Shown here one piece after another: positions 27,830 through 37,576 of a DNA stretch of 64,000 nt. The stretch spans positions 3,609,326-3,673,325 of the forward strand of contig NZ_CP084098.1 of assembly GCF_036345015.1 (NCBI RefSeq), read 5' to 3'. The notes beneath the pieces are model-generated. The model did no database searches. It worked only from the letters and a program-made list of their open reading frames with translations, and was not told where the DNA came from. The DNA comes from Cyanobacterium sp. Dongsha4 (GTDB taxonomy: Bacteria > Cyanobacteriota > Cyanobacteriia > Cyanobacteriales > Cyanobacteriaceae). Position numbers and translations under genes: made by a program. The first letter of the stretch is position 1; each line of letters starts with the position of its first letter.

Positions 27830-27939
27830 TTGTCAACTTTTATTCAACAATCAGTTAAATATAATATACATTGTCAACCAAAAAATAGAGAAGTATCATA
27901 GAAGATAAGAAAACAAATGGGAAAAAAACGATTACAACC
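27830..27939. promoter_or_regulatory. Divergent LysR/pirin control region
   Basis: The 110-nt region between the two starts has a direct repeat TTGTCAAC (27830-27837 and 27871-27878), with an AT-rich TATAAT-like stretch (about 27858-27868) between them. These are candidate LysR binding half-sites. This is inferred from position and repetition only. Confidence 0.45.
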
Positions 27940-28641
27940 ATGATTACTATTCGCCCAAGTGAAGAAAGAGGAAAAGCCTATTTAGGATGGCTTGACAGTA
28001 AACATACTTTTTCTTTTGGTAGTTACTATGATCCTAATTACATGGGTTTTGCCAGTTTACGAGTAATCAATGAAGACAAAATTTCACCCACTCAAGGCTT
28101 TAACACCCATAGTCATCAAAACATGGAAATAATTACCTATGTTTTAGAGGGAGAATTAGAACATAAAGACAGTATCGGTAATGGTTCAATTATTCGCCCC
28201 GGTGATGTGCAAAGAATGTCTGCAGGTAGAGGAATCGCCCATAGTGAATTTAATCCCTCATCTCAAGAAACAGTCCATCTACTGCAAATTTGGATTCAAC
28301 CAAATCAAATAGGAGTTGACCCCAGTTATGAACAAAAATACTTTGCCCATGATGAAAAACAAGGAAAATTAAGACTAATTGCTTCTGAAGATGGTAGAGA
28401 AGGATCTGTCAAAATTCACCAAGATGCTAGTCTTTATGTGACGCTTTTGGGCAAAAATGAAGAAATTAAGCATAATATTCCTGAAAATCGCTCTTTATGG
28501 TTACAAATAGTTAGAGGTTCAGGAAAAATTAACGGTCATATCGTTAATGTTGGTGATGGTGTTGCTATCACTCAAGAAAAGAAATTAGACTTTATAGCTA
28601 CTGAAGATAATACAGAAATTTTATTATTTGATCTAGCCTAG
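27940..28641 (+). CDS. Pirin family protein (YhhW-like, bicupin)
   Basis: This 233-residue cupin protein starts [24 protein letters not shown]. The metal-binding histidines of the N-terminal cupin are visible in [25 protein letters not shown] and [11 protein letters not shown]. Pirin/YhhW proteins act as quercetin 2,3-dioxygenases or redox-linked regulators; the natural substrate is generally unknown. The nitroreductase gene follows after 45 nt on the same strand, and a LysR gene lies divergent upstream. Confidence 0.92.
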   Translation: MITIRPSEERGKAYLGWLDSKHTFSFGSYYDPNYMGFASLRVINEDKISPTQGFNTHSHQNMEIITYVLEGELEHKDSIGNGSIIRPGDVQRMSAGRGIAHSEFNPSSQETVHLLQIWIQPNQIGVDPSYEQKYFAHDEKQGKLRLIASEDGREGSVKIHQDASLYVTLLGKNEEIKHNIPENRSLWLQIVRGSGKINGHIVNVGDGVAITQEKKLDFIATEDNTEILLFDLA

Positions 28642-28686
28642 AATATTTCCATCCAATGACTTTCAAAAAGGAGAATTAAGAATCCA

Positions 28687-29292
28687 ATGAATACATTAGA
28701 AGCAATCTATCAACGTCGCTCCGTTAAAGCCTTTGATCCTAATCACAAAATTACCCCAGAAGAAGAAAAACAACTGCTAGAGGCAACAATCCAAGCCCCA
28801 ACCAGTTTTAATATTCAACATTGGCGTTTTGTAATTCTCCGAGATCCCCAATTAAGACAAAAAATTCGTCAAGAATATGGTAACAATCAAGCTCAAATGA
28901 CTGATGCCTCTCTTTTGATTCTATTTACTGCCGACGTAAAAGCATGGCAAAAAAATCCTTCTCGCTATTGGCAAAATGCCCCTCAAGAGGTAGCGGATTT
29001 ATTGGTTAACTGGATTGCACCTTTCCATGAAGGTAGAGAATGGTTACAGAGAGACGAAGCCCAACGCTCCATCGGTATGGCAATGCAAAATTTAATGTTA
29101 GCGGCAAAAGACATGGGTTATGATTCTTGTCCGATGATTGGCTTTGACATTGAGAAAGTGGCGGAGTTAGTCAATTTGCCAGAAGATTATGTTATTGGTC
29201 CTATGGTAGCAATTGGGAAAAAAATTAAAGAACCCTGGCCTAAACCCGGACAAATTCCCTTGGAGGATTTAATAGTAGAAAATTCTTTTTAA
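28687..29292 (+). CDS. Nitroreductase family flavoprotein
   Basis: The 201-residue protein has the FMN-binding nitroreductase signatures: an RRSVKAFDPNHKITPEE start, QAPTSFNIQHWRFVILRD near residue 38, and AMQNLMLAAKDMGYDSCPMIGFD near residue 136. Such enzymes reduce quinones or nitro compounds with NAD(P)H. A ribosome site (AAGGAG) precedes it. It is probably co-transcribed with the pirin gene and controlled by the divergent LysR regulator. Confidence 0.92.
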   Translation: MNTLEAIYQRRSVKAFDPNHKITPEEEKQLLEATIQAPTSFNIQHWRFVILRDPQLRQKIRQEYGNNQAQMTDASLLILFTADVKAWQKNPSRYWQNAPQEVADLLVNWIAPFHEGREWLQRDEAQRSIGMAMQNLMLAAKDMGYDSCPMIGFDIEKVAELVNLPEDYVIGPMVAIGKKIKEPWPKPGQIPLEDLIVENSF

Positions 29293-29344
29293 GGGAAATT
29301 ACTTATTTTGTTGACGTAAAACTCCCATTTAATTAATTAAAACT

Positions 29345-30424
29345 TCAATGATTAGTGGCAATAATATGTAAATCAATTTGTTTTTTCCAGATTAATCTCA
29401 TCAATTTTCGAGTAAAAGAGCCTCTAAGTAAACTTTTCCACACAGACTGTTGACTTTCACCAATGACGATTTGGGTAATTTTTTCCTTTTCAGCAATAAA
29501 TGCGATCGCACTTGGCACGTTATAATCTTCTATACGCAAGAAAGTACCTTCAAAATCTCGGCAAAGTTGTTGACAAGTTTCGATGTGTAAGGCTTCTGTT
29601 TTAGAGAGAAAATGATCAGGATTTTTAACAAATAAAACAAAAAGAGGGGCATTCATATAATTAGCCAATCTAGCACCCCGTCGTAATAAGCGTAAGGAAT
29701 TAGGATAAGTAGAAACGCAAACTAAAACTCTTTCTTGAATGGGGTATGATTCAGTTGCAGAAAAAGACTCTTGGGCTTCTTCCTCCACTGTGTCAGCCAC
29801 TTCTCGCAATGCTAACTCTCTCAAGGCGATTAAATTTTTACGTTGGAAGAAATTTTGTAAAGATTGCTCAATTTTGTTACTAGCATAAATTTTACCGGTT
29901 AATAGGCGTTCTTCGAGAGTTTCTGGGGTAACATCAATAACGACTACTTGATCAGCTTCTTCTAAAATGCGATCTGGAATACGTTCTCGAACTACTACGC
30001 CCGTAATTTTAGCCACAAGATCATTGAGACTTTCTAAATGTTGAATATTGACTGTAGAATAGACATCAATTCCAGCTTTGAGAATTTCCTCCACATCTTG
30101 ATAACGCTTTAGATAACGAGAGTTAGGAATATTAGTATGGGCTAATTCGTCAATTAAAACCAATTGGGGATTTCTATTTATAATCCCCTCGGTATCCATT
30201 TCCGTTAAAGTTTGACTACCTTGATTAATAGACTGACGGGGTATAACTTCCAAACCTTTAGCTTGTAATAAAGTCTCTTGACGGTTGTGGGTTTCTAAAA
30301 GTCCGATAACTACGTCAATACCTTGTTGTTTAAGACTTTTAGCTTCCTGTAACATTTTATAGGTTTTGCCAACTCCCGGAGCCATACCTATAAATATTTT
30401 ATGCTTACCTAGCTTTTGGTTCAT
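29345..30424 (-). CDS. kdpD: Short KdpD: KdpD sensor domain plus Usp domain, no kinase
   Basis: 359 residues from ATG 30424 (MNQKLGKHKIFIGMAPGVGKTYKML). The Walker-A GVGKT and DELAHTNIPNSR segments mark the N-terminal KdpD domain (to about 215); a universal-stress-protein domain follows (about 240-355; RVLVCVSTYPNSLRLLRRGARLA). The membrane, histidine-kinase and ATPase parts of the ~890-residue E. coli KdpD are absent. Short KdpD proteins of this kind are known in cyanobacteria (Anabaena). An upstream GTG at 30451 would read through a CAAAG repeat and is rejected. It is the last gene of the kdp cluster, 36 nt after kdpC. Confidence 0.88.
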   Translation of the reverse strand: MNQKLGKHKIFIGMAPGVGKTYKMLQEAKSLKQQGIDVVIGLLETHNRQETLLQAKGLEVIPRQSINQGSQTLTEMDTEGIINRNPQLVLIDELAHTNIPNSRYLKRYQDVEEILKAGIDVYSTVNIQHLESLNDLVAKITGVVVRERIPDRILEEADQVVVIDVTPETLEERLLTGKIYASNKIEQSLQNFFQRKNLIALRELALREVADTVEEEAQESFSATESYPIQERVLVCVSTYPNSLRLLRRGARLANYMNAPLFVLFVKNPDHFLSKTEALHIETCQQLCRDFEGTFLRIEDYNVPSAIAFIAEKEKITQIVIGESQQSVWKSLLRGSFTRKLMRLIWKKQIDLHIIATNH

Positions 30425-30460
30425 TTTTTTCTCGCAAAGACACAAAGTCACAAAGAAGTG

Positions 30461-31039
30461 TTAAAGGTTATCAAGAGCTAGATTAAGTTTTAGTACATTT
30501 ACTCTAGGTTCGCCAAAAATACCTAAAAATCGTTCTTCCGTATGGCTTTTAACTAAGTCTTGTAGCTTATTGGGTTCAAGATTTCGTGCGATCGCAACTC
30601 TTTCAACTTGATTTAAAGCAGATTCAGGGGTAATATGGGGATCTAAACCAGAGCCTGAAGTGTAAACTAGATCAATAGTAGGATTAATCTTAGCTGAATT
30701 TAACACATCAACTTGGGCAGTAATAAATTCCATTAGTTCAGGATTACTAGGGGCTAAATTACTTGCACCAGATACCCCCGTATCACCAGCATCATCACCT
30801 GTACTGTAGTTAATAACACTAGGACGACTCCAGAAATACTGATCAGATTTGAAGGGTTGCCCAATTAAACTAGAACCAATAATATTATTTTGATTATCTT
30901 TAATTAAACTGCCATTAGCTTGAAAAGGGATAAATATTTGTCCAAAAAGTAAAATAAATAAAGGATACATAATTGCTGTGATTAACCATAAAATAAGAGT
31001 TGCACGAATGGCTTTAGTAAAATCGTTAATAGAAAGCAT
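30461..31039 (-). CDS. kdpC: Potassium-transporting ATPase subunit C
   Basis: This 192-residue protein has one N-terminal membrane helix (about 12-35). The KdpC motifs are GSSLIGQPFKSDQYFWSRPS, SGASNLAPSNPEL and TSGSGLDPHITPESALNQVERVA. KdpC is an essential subunit of the K+-stimulated KdpFABC pump, thought to help nucleotide and subunit contacts. It lies between the kdpF-like gene and kdpD on the minus strand. Confidence 0.96.
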   Translation of the reverse strand: MLSINDFTKAIRATLILWLITAIMYPLFILLFGQIFIPFQANGSLIKDNQNNIIGSSLIGQPFKSDQYFWSRPSVINYSTGDDAGDTGVSGASNLAPSNPELMEFITAQVDVLNSAKINPTIDLVYTSGSGLDPHITPESALNQVERVAIARNLEPNKLQDLVKSHTEERFLGIFGEPRVNVLKLNLALDNL

Positions 31040-31114
31040 TGTAGTTATTCTCCGTTAAAAAAATGGTATATTTTGATCTTGCAAAAACACAAAGAAGAAA
31101 GAAACGAAACAAAA
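31040..31114. repeat. CAAAG-type short repeats within the kdp cluster
   Basis: GATCTTGCAAAAACACAAAG (about 31074-31093) lies in the kdpF-kdpC gap. Related CGCAAAGACACAAAGTCACA occurs at 30432-30451 just before kdpD, and CTCGCAAAGGCGCAAAGAAA at 37534-37553 between kinase and regulator. They are short cyanobacterial intergenic words, all in gaps between co-directional genes. Confidence 0.5.
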
Positions 31115-31321
31115 TTAAAACTTTTCGGGTTGAAAAATAACGACAAAAAGGTAAATAAATAAACTAATTGTCACTAATCCTAATAGTCCTAAAGCATAGG
31201 ATTGTCCCTTAGAAAAAACCTGATTTGTATTGGCATAAACTAGAGGTGAAATCAATATATTAACCACTAAAATCGAGAACAAATAAACAGATAACTTATC
31301 AGAAAAAAATCTACTTTTCAT
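31115..31321 (-). CDS. KdpF-like small subunit (possibly the cyanobacterial KdpG)
   Basis: This 68-residue membrane protein sits between kdpB and kdpC. Its C-terminal part LGLVTISLFIYLFVVIFQPEKF matches KdpF, the ~29-residue peptide that stabilises the Kdp complex. It has an extra N-terminal helix (about 12-30), so it is longer than classical KdpF. The product named KdpG in some cyanobacterial kdp operons may be the same protein; I cannot verify that here. Confidence 0.82.
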   Translation of the reverse strand: MKSRFFSDKLSVYLFSILVVNILISPLVYANTNQVFSKGQSYALGLLGLVTISLFIYLFVVIFQPEKF

Positions 31322-31417
31322 AATCTTAAAAACCGTAAGTAACAGAAATCAGAAATAGATAAAACAACCTTTGCACTCTTTTAGAGACTTTTCACCTTTG
31401 CTCATCGAGGCGTGAGA

Positions 31418-33481
31418 TTAAGCCAAACCTACAGCACTAACCATCATGTCAATAACTTTAATGGCAATAAAAGGGGCAATTACACCACCTAAACCATAGA
31501 TTAAGATATTTCGTTGCAATAATTGATCAGCAGTCAAAGCTCGAAATTTAACACCCTTGAGTGCAATGGGAATTAACGCAGGAATAATCAAAGCATTGTA
31601 AATTAAAGCCGATAAAATAGCGGATTGAGTACTACTTAAATCCATAATATTTAATGCCCCAATTCCCGTACTAGCAAAAATTGCGGGGATAATGGCAAAG
31701 TACTTGGCAACGTCATTGGCGATCGAAAATGTAGTTAAAGCACCACGAGTGATAAGTAACTGTTTACCGATGGTGACAATATCAATTAACTTAGTGGGAT
31801 CGGAATCTAAATCCACCATGTTAGCGGCTTCTTTGGCGGCTTGTGTGCCAGAGTTCATAGCAACACCCACGTTAGCTTGAGCAAGGGCTGGAGCATCATT
31901 TGTACCATCTCCCGTCATAGCCACCAGTTTACCTTCTGCTTGTTCACGGCGGATTACTTCGATTTTGTCTTCGGGAGTAGCTTCAGCAATAAAGTCATCT
32001 ACTCCTGCTTCTTGGGCAATGACAGATGCAGTAATTTGATTATCCCCTGTTAACATAATAGTACGAATACCCATGCGACGCATTTGGTCAAAACGTTCTC
32101 GGATACCGGGTTTAATAATATCTTTAAGATAAATTACGCCGAAAATATCACTACCCTGACAGACGGCCAGAGGAGTACCACCTAAACGGGATACTTTTTC
32201 GTAGGTGCGATCGAGATCATTGGAAACATTACCACCTCTGGAACGCACAAAACCTTTGATGGCATCCACTGCACCTTTACGAATTTCGATACCAGTGTCT
32301 AAATCTGTACCACTCATACGAGTACGAGCAGAAAATTCAATGCCTGTAGCCGTATTAATATCAAAATCAACTTGAGAGCCTAATTGTTGAGCTAAATCAA
32401 CGATCGATCTTCCTTCGGGGGTCTCGTCAAAAAGACTGGAAATCAAAGCAATATTCGCTACTTCGGCCAAAGTATGACCATTGACAGGGATAAACTCCTC
32501 TGCTAAACGATTACCTAATGTAATAGTACCTGTTTTGTCTAATACTAGAGTATTAATATCCCCACAGGCTTCCACGGCTCTGCCGGAAGTAGCAATGACA
32601 TTAAATTGAGAAACTCGATCCATTCCTGCAATGCCGATCGCACTCAGTAAACCACCGATAGTAGTGGGAATGAGAGCAACTAACAGAGAAATCAACACAG
32701 CAATACTAACAGGATTATTCACATAATTAGCGATGGGAGGCATAGTAGCGATAACGATTAAGAAAACCTGCGTCAAAACCGCTAAAAGTACCGTTAAAGC
32801 TATTTCATTGGGGGTTTTGCTTCTTTGCGCCCCTTCGACCAAATTGATCATGCGATCGATAAAACCCTTACCCGGATCAGCCGTAACCCTTATAACTAGC
32901 TCATCAGAAATAATACGAGTACCACCAGTCACCGAACTAGCAATATCCGTACCCGGTTGCTTTAAAACAGGAGCAGATTCCCCTGTAATAGCGGATTCAT
33001 CCACCGAAGCCATGCCACCGATGACCTCACCATCGGTAGGAATTATATCCCCCGCAATGACCTTTATTTGGTCATCTCGTTTTAAACTGGTAGAATTAAC
33101 CTCTTTAATTAAGCCATTAGGAAGAATGAGACGGGCGATCGTATCGCTTTTAGTAGCACGGAGAGCATCCGCTTGAGCTTTACCCCTACCTTCTGCCACC
33201 GCTTCTGCAAAATTAGCAAATAAGACAGTTGAGAATAAAATAAGAGTTATTAAACCGTTAAAAAGTCTTTGATTAGAGTCATTAAAATCACCAAAAAGAC
33301 TAGGATTTATTGTTACTAAAAAGGTGATAATTGTGCCAATCCAGACAAGAAACATGACGGGATTTTTGATGGCAATTTTAGGATTTAATTTGACAAAAGA
33401 TTGTTTAATTGCTCTGGTATAAAGCCCTTGATTTTTGGCTTTGGGTGTATGTTTTCGTTGCGATCGAGGTGGTTTATTCAT
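31418..33481 (-). CDS. kdpB: Potassium-transporting P-type ATPase subunit B
   Basis: This is the catalytic subunit of KdpFABC, hydrolysing ATP to drive high-affinity K+ uptake. The phosphorylation motif DKTGT ([12 protein letters not shown]) is near residue 305, TGES ([11 protein letters not shown]) lies upstream, and [21 protein letters not shown] forms the hinge motif. Membrane helices at about 40-75, 215-275 and after 570 agree. The start is ATG 33481 ([11 protein letters not shown]); the frame extends to a TTG at 33502 without support. 687 residues, a normal length. It is separated from kdpA by the opposite-strand hicBA pair. Confidence 0.96.
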   Translation of the reverse strand: MNKPPRSQRKHTPKAKNQGLYTRAIKQSFVKLNPKIAIKNPVMFLVWIGTIITFLVTINPSLFGDFNDSNQRLFNGLITLILFSTVLFANFAEAVAEGRGKAQADALRATKSDTIARLILPNGLIKEVNSTSLKRDDQIKVIAGDIIPTDGEVIGGMASVDESAITGESAPVLKQPGTDIASSVTGGTRIISDELVIRVTADPGKGFIDRMINLVEGAQRSKTPNEIALTVLLAVLTQVFLIVIATMPPIANYVNNPVSIAVLISLLVALIPTTIGGLLSAIGIAGMDRVSQFNVIATSGRAVEACGDINTLVLDKTGTITLGNRLAEEFIPVNGHTLAEVANIALISSLFDETPEGRSIVDLAQQLGSQVDFDINTATGIEFSARTRMSGTDLDTGIEIRKGAVDAIKGFVRSRGGNVSNDLDRTYEKVSRLGGTPLAVCQGSDIFGVIYLKDIIKPGIRERFDQMRRMGIRTIMLTGDNQITASVIAQEAGVDDFIAEATPEDKIEVIRREQAEGKLVAMTGDGTNDAPALAQANVGVAMNSGTQAAKEAANMVDLDSDPTKLIDIVTIGKQLLITRGALTTFSIANDVAKYFAIIPAIFASTGIGALNIMDLSSTQSAILSALIYNALIIPALIPIALKGVKFRALTADQLLQRNILIYGLGGVIAPFIAIKVIDMMVSAVGLA

Positions 33482-33518
33482 GATAGGATGAAGAATATAC
33501 AATTAAAATTCAGTAGTT

Positions 33519-33716
33519 ATGAAAATTAAAGTTTTAGTGTGGCAAGAGGATGATGTTTGGTGTGCAAGTGTACCTTCTCTTAAAGGTTGTCATACTTGGG
33601 GAGAAAGTTATGAACATTTGTTAGAAATGGTGAAGGAGGCAATCGAACTTTATTTAGATGATTCTATTGAAGAAGAAATACCTGAAAATTATCAACTAAT
33701 TGAGTTAGCCTTATGA
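33519..33716 (+). CDS. hicB: HicB-type antitoxin
   Basis: The 65-residue protein MKIKVLVWQEDDVWCASVPSLKGCHTWG... has the partial RNase-H-like HicB fold (PSLKGCHTWGESYEHLLEMVKEAIELYL). HicB neutralises HicA and usually represses the operon; this short form has no separate DNA-binding domain visible. The start lies only 37 nt from the divergent kdpB start, so the promoters must share that space. It overlaps hicA by 4 nt (ATGA), a sign of translational coupling. Confidence 0.88.
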   Translation: MKIKVLVWQEDDVWCASVPSLKGCHTWGESYEHLLEMVKEAIELYLDDSIEEEIPENYQLIELAL

Positions 33717-33916
33717 AATCTATTTCAGGGAAAAAACTCGCTAAAATTTTAGAAAAGAAAGGCTGGATATTAGTTAAAACTAGAGGTAGCCATTTTAAAT
33801 ATGAAAAAGGACAAGATTCTCTTATAGTGCCTATTCATGGTAATAAAGATTTACCGATTGGAACTCTTAAAAGTATTATGAAAGATGCGAACTTAACAGA
33901 AAATGATTTAGTTTAA
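33713..33916 (+). CDS. hicA: HicA-type toxin (mRNA interferase)
   Basis: The 67-residue dsRBD-like HicA protein MKSISGKKLAKILEKKGW... contains the catalytic histidine in the GSHFKYEK motif (TRGSHFKYEKGQDSLIVPIHGNK). HicA toxins cleave mRNA without the ribosome. It follows hicB with a 4-nt overlap and converges on kdpA with 9 nt between the stops. The pair occupies the space where a kdpA-kdpB junction is expected. Confidence 0.9.
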   Translation: MKSISGKKLAKILEKKGWILVKTRGSHFKYEKGQDSLIVPIHGNKDLPIGTLKSIMKDANLTENDLV

Positions 33917-33925
33917 TTTTACAAT

Positions 33926-35608
33926 TCACGATAAGGTAAATCCTTCGGCGATCGCTCCTAAAGCTAATACAGGGAAAAAAGTTAATGCACCTAAGATTAA
34001 GATCACCCCTGCGGTTACACTGGTGAATAAAACTGTATCTGTCCGTAATGTACCAGAAGTTAAAGGTACAACTTGTTTTTTCGACATATTATCAGCTAAC
34101 AACAACAAAGCAATTATCGGCACATATCTACCTAAAATTAAACTAAAGGTTGCACTTAAATTCCACCAGAGAGTATTATCACCTAATCCTTCAAAACCTG
34201 AACCATTGTTGGCGGCTGCCGATGAATATTCAAAGACGACTTGAGATATACCATGAAATCCGGGGTTACTTATTCCCGCTAAGGTTTCAGGAAAGGCTAA
34301 AGTAATGGCACTAGGGATTAAAATAGCGATGGGATGCACCAATAAAATGATACTGGCTAAGACTATTTCAGGTTTTTCGATTTTTCTCCCTAAAAATTCC
34401 GGTGTCCTTCCTACCATTAATCCTGTTAAAAATACGGTTAAAATCAGATAAATGAATAGGTAAGCCGTACCTGTACCTTGTCCTCCCCAGATTATTTGTA
34501 AGAACAGGTTAAATATGGTACTGAATCCCCCCGTAGGCATAAGCGAATCGTGCATTCCATTTACAGCACCGCACATAGTACCTGTTGTCATTACTGCCCA
34601 TAAAGCGGTTTGACTCCAGCCAAATCTGACTTCTTTACCTTCTAAATTTGGTTGATTTTCCCCTAATAAGTTATTAACTAAGGGATTTCCATAATATTCT
34701 CCCACTGCGGTTACAGCTATTAAGACGGCAAAGATACTAAATACCATGCCATAGATTAACCATGCTTGACGTTTATTGTTGACAAATATCCCATAGGTAT
34801 AAATTAGAGATGTGGGAATGCTCATCATCGCCAGAATGGTAAATAGATTGGAGAAAGCATTAGGATTTTCGTAAGGATGAGCGGAATTAATGCCAAAAAA
34901 ACCGCCTCCATTTTCCCCCAATTCTTTGATAATTTCAAAATGGGCGACAGGTCCGATCGCAATTACTTGATTTGCTCCTTCTAAGGTTGTCGCTGTTACT
35001 GGTGGAGATAAGGTTTCGGGTACTCCTGAAATAATCAGTACGATCGCCCCTACAATAGAAATAGGTAATAAAATCCGAGTAATAGACAAAGTTAAATCCA
35101 CATAAAAACTACCTAATCTTTGCCCTGTTAAACCTCGAATAAATGCGATCGCCACCGCTAACCCTGTACCTGCTGAAGTAAACATCAAAAACCCCAAAGC
35201 CAAAACCTGAGAAGCATAACTAAAAGTAGTTTCCCCGGAATAATGTTGTTGATTGGTATTAGTTAGAAAAGAGATAGCAGTATGTAATCCCAAATCCCAG
35301 CTAGGTGCTGATAAATTAGTGGGATTGAAAGGTAAGAATCCCTGAGTCATGAGAATTAAATAAACTAAAATACCCATAACCAAATTACTGACGATGACAT
35401 CCTTAACATACTGATAACCAGTGCTGTTAGTGGCTTCGAGTATTCGGAGTCCAAATAAGGGATATAATCGACTTTCTATGGGTTTTAAAAATCTATCCAA
35501 AAAGGTAGGCTTTCCCAAAAACACACAAGCCATATAATTCCCTAATATGGGAGTGATAATCACCACCAACACAAGGGTTAAAATAATTTGCAAAAATCCT
35601 TGCCACAT
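33926..35608 (-). CDS. kdpA: Potassium-transporting ATPase subunit A
   Basis: This is the channel-like K+-translocating subunit of KdpFABC. The 560-residue protein has about 10 membrane segments and four glycine-rich selectivity-loop regions: [44 protein letters not shown] and [13 protein letters not shown]. It is the first gene of the kdp cluster; its transcript would run across hicBA in antisense before reaching kdpB. Confidence 0.97.
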   Translation of the reverse strand: MWQGFLQIILTLVLVVIITPILGNYMACVFLGKPTFLDRFLKPIESRLYPLFGLRILEATNSTGYQYVKDVIVSNLVMGILVYLILMTQGFLPFNPTNLSAPSWDLGLHTAISFLTNTNQQHYSGETTFSYASQVLALGFLMFTSAGTGLAVAIAFIRGLTGQRLGSFYVDLTLSITRILLPISIVGAIVLIISGVPETLSPPVTATTLEGANQVIAIGPVAHFEIIKELGENGGGFFGINSAHPYENPNAFSNLFTILAMMSIPTSLIYTYGIFVNNKRQAWLIYGMVFSIFAVLIAVTAVGEYYGNPLVNNLLGENQPNLEGKEVRFGWSQTALWAVMTTGTMCGAVNGMHDSLMPTGGFSTIFNLFLQIIWGGQGTGTAYLFIYLILTVFLTGLMVGRTPEFLGRKIEKPEIVLASIILLVHPIAILIPSAITLAFPETLAGISNPGFHGISQVVFEYSSAAANNGSGFEGLGDNTLWWNLSATFSLILGRYVPIIALLLLADNMSKKQVVPLTSGTLRTDTVLFTSVTAGVILILGALTFFPVLALGAIAEGFTLS

Positions 35609-35834
35609 GAGTTGATAAAAATAAAATTCATTAATTAAATCTTAAAAAATTAAATTTTATAAATCCCTAAACAAACGTATAACTTTGCGTTTATATTTAC
35701 TAAACACTTATCTAAACTTCGTAAAATTTTGATAGTTTTCCCGCAAAAAAAATGACTATTCCATGCCATAATATTAAACTCAATTCTAATTAACTTATTG
35801 ATTAAATTAATAACAAAAGGTAGTGTTATTTTTT

Positions 35835-36434
35835 ATGACTGAATGGATTATAAATACAATGAATTCTTTGGGATATGTGGGGATTGCCTTATTGATGTTT
35901 TCTGAAAACTTATTTCCTCCAATTCCTTCGGAATTAATCATGCCTTTGGCTGGTTTTTCTATTTCTCAAGGGCAAATGGAATTGATTCCTGCGATCGCAT
36001 CTGGCACTATTGGAACAATTTTAGGAGCTTTTCCTTGGTATTATCTGGGCAGAATTATGGATGAGTCAAAATTAGAAAAATTAGCAAATAAATACGGAAA
36101 ATGGATTTTTGTTTCTGGAGGCGATATTCAAAAAGCGAATAAATGGTTTAATAAATATGGACATATAGCAGTGTTAGTAGGAAGATTAGTACCGGGGGTA
36201 AGGACTTTAATTTCTCTTCCGGCGGGAATAAATAATATGAAGATAAATTCTTTTATAATTTATTCCACTGTTGGCACATTAATTTGGATTTCTTTACTCA
36301 CAAGTGCTGGTTATATCTTAGGTGAAAATTATACTTTAATAGAAAAATATATAGCACCCATATCTAAAATAGCTTTACTAAGCATTGTATTTTTATTCGT
36401 AATTTGGGTCATCAAAAAACAAATGAAAAAATAA
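35835..36434 (+). CDS. DedA family membrane protein
   Basis: The 199-residue protein matches the DedA/VTT family (now linked to lipid scrambling or undecaprenyl phosphate recycling and membrane homeostasis). Motifs are ENLFPPIPSELIMPLAGF (about residue 26) and FNKYGHIAVLVGRLVPGVRTLISLPAGINNM (about 115-145). ATG 35835 (MTEWIINTM) is chosen; an in-frame GTG at 35823 would add four residues. It is divergent from kdpA with ~220 nt between, and 22 nt upstream of the histidine kinase. Confidence 0.9.
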   Translation: MTEWIINTMNSLGYVGIALLMFSENLFPPIPSELIMPLAGFSISQGQMELIPAIASGTIGTILGAFPWYYLGRIMDESKLEKLANKYGKWIFVSGGDIQKANKWFNKYGHIAVLVGRLVPGVRTLISLPAGINNMKINSFIIYSTVGTLIWISLLTSAGYILGENYTLIEKYIAPISKIALLSIVFLFVIWVIKKQMKK

Positions 36435-36456
36435 ATTTTCTCTCCTATTTCAAGCC

Positions 36457-37527
36457 ATGCAACCAACCTTAAAACCTTTTGAGACTCTACGCTTTTGGGA
36501 GAAAAAAAAACTTCTTATTCTCTCTGTATTTATTATCCTTATAACCCTTGAATTTAAAACTCCTCCAGCTTATGTATTTGGCTATCTTTACACCGGTGCA
36601 ATCTTATTAGTTAATGTGTCCTATGGTGGTAAAGCAACTTTCATCGCTACAATTATTTCCGTATTCTTAACTCTTCTTAATTTATATGTACATATTGGTA
36701 CTGTAATTGAACTACCAACTCTTGCCAATCGTTTAATTGCGACTCTCTCTTTAATCGTTACTGGTTGGTTAAGTAACAGTAACCGTATCTATCAACAAAA
36801 AATAGTCGAACAACAAACTAAATTAAAGTCTCAGGAAGAATTAGTGAGATTAAGACAAGATTTTGCTTCTACCCTCACCCACGACTTAAGAACACCTTTA
36901 CTAGGTGCGATCGAAACTATAAAAGCCTTTCAAAATAAGCAATTTGGGGAAATTACACCTACTCAGATAAAGGTACTAGCCACGATGATTCGTTCTCATC
37001 AATCTAGCCTACAATTAGTCAATACTTTGTTAGACGTTTATCGCAACGACTTAGAAGGCTTACATTTGAAGTTATATCCCTTAGATTTAACGGTTTTAGT
37101 GGAAGAAGTAGCTAACAGTCTAACTTCCTTAGCTTTGTCAAATCAGGTTTATCTTACCTTCAACTATGGTGATTCAGATTTTCGTCAATCTTTATGGGTT
37201 AATGGGGATGCCTTTCAGTTAAAGCGAGTCTTAGCAAATTTGCTCATAAATGCTATTAATCATTCTCGTCGGGGCGATCGCATTGAGATTATTTTATCCT
37301 CAAACACTGTTAAAATATTGGACTATGGTTCAGGCATTAAACCAGATGATTTCCCCTTTTTATTTGATCGATTTTACCAGTCTAACAGCGATCGACAAGC
37401 AAAGGGTACTGGTTTAGGTTTATATCTCTGTCGTCAAATTATTGAAGCTCATGGTGGTAAAATTTGGGCAGAGAATCACTCTAAAGGTGCTATTTTTGGT
37501 TTTACTCTTCCTGTTTATCAGGGTTGA
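36457..37527 (+). CDS. Membrane-bound sensor histidine kinase
   Basis: This 356-residue kinase has an N-terminal membrane region of about three helices (18-105), a short coiled coil (110-135), a HisKA domain with the phospho-acceptor His142 (FASTLTHDLRTPLLG), and an HATPase_c domain with N-box NLLINAINHS, G1 ILDYGSGIKPDD and G2 GTGLGLYLC. There is no obvious periplasmic sensor; the input may be the membrane part. It is followed 49 nt later by a response regulator gene, clearly a two-component pair. The signal is unknown. Confidence 0.9.
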   Translation: MQPTLKPFETLRFWEKKKLLILSVFIILITLEFKTPPAYVFGYLYTGAILLVNVSYGGKATFIATIISVFLTLLNLYVHIGTVIELPTLANRLIATLSLIVTGWLSNSNRIYQQKIVEQQTKLKSQEELVRLRQDFASTLTHDLRTPLLGAIETIKAFQNKQFGEITPTQIKVLATMIRSHQSSLQLVNTLLDVYRNDLEGLHLKLYPLDLTVLVEEVANSLTSLALSNQVYLTFNYGDSDFRQSLWVNGDAFQLKRVLANLLINAINHSRRGDRIEIILSSNTVKILDYGSGIKPDDFPFLFDRFYQSNSDRQAKGTGLGLYLCRQIIEAHGGKIWAENHSKGAIFGFTLPVYQG

Positions 37528-37576
37528 TTTTTCCCTCGCAAAGGCGCAAAGAAAGAGACAAAGGAGTGTTGTGGTT

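Noticed and set aside
30425-30451. GTG start giving nine extra residues on KdpD
   Set aside because: The codons translate a CAAAG intergenic repeat; ATG 30424 gives the usual KdpD start before the P-loop.
32733-33176. 147-residue plus-strand frame within kdpB
   Set aside because: It is a shadow frame of kdpB, which has all P-type ATPase motifs.
37442-37576. 45-residue N-terminal extension of the response regulator
   Set aside because: It overlaps the histidine kinase gene in another frame and a CGCAAAG repeat; receiver domains begin at MLKILLVEDD.
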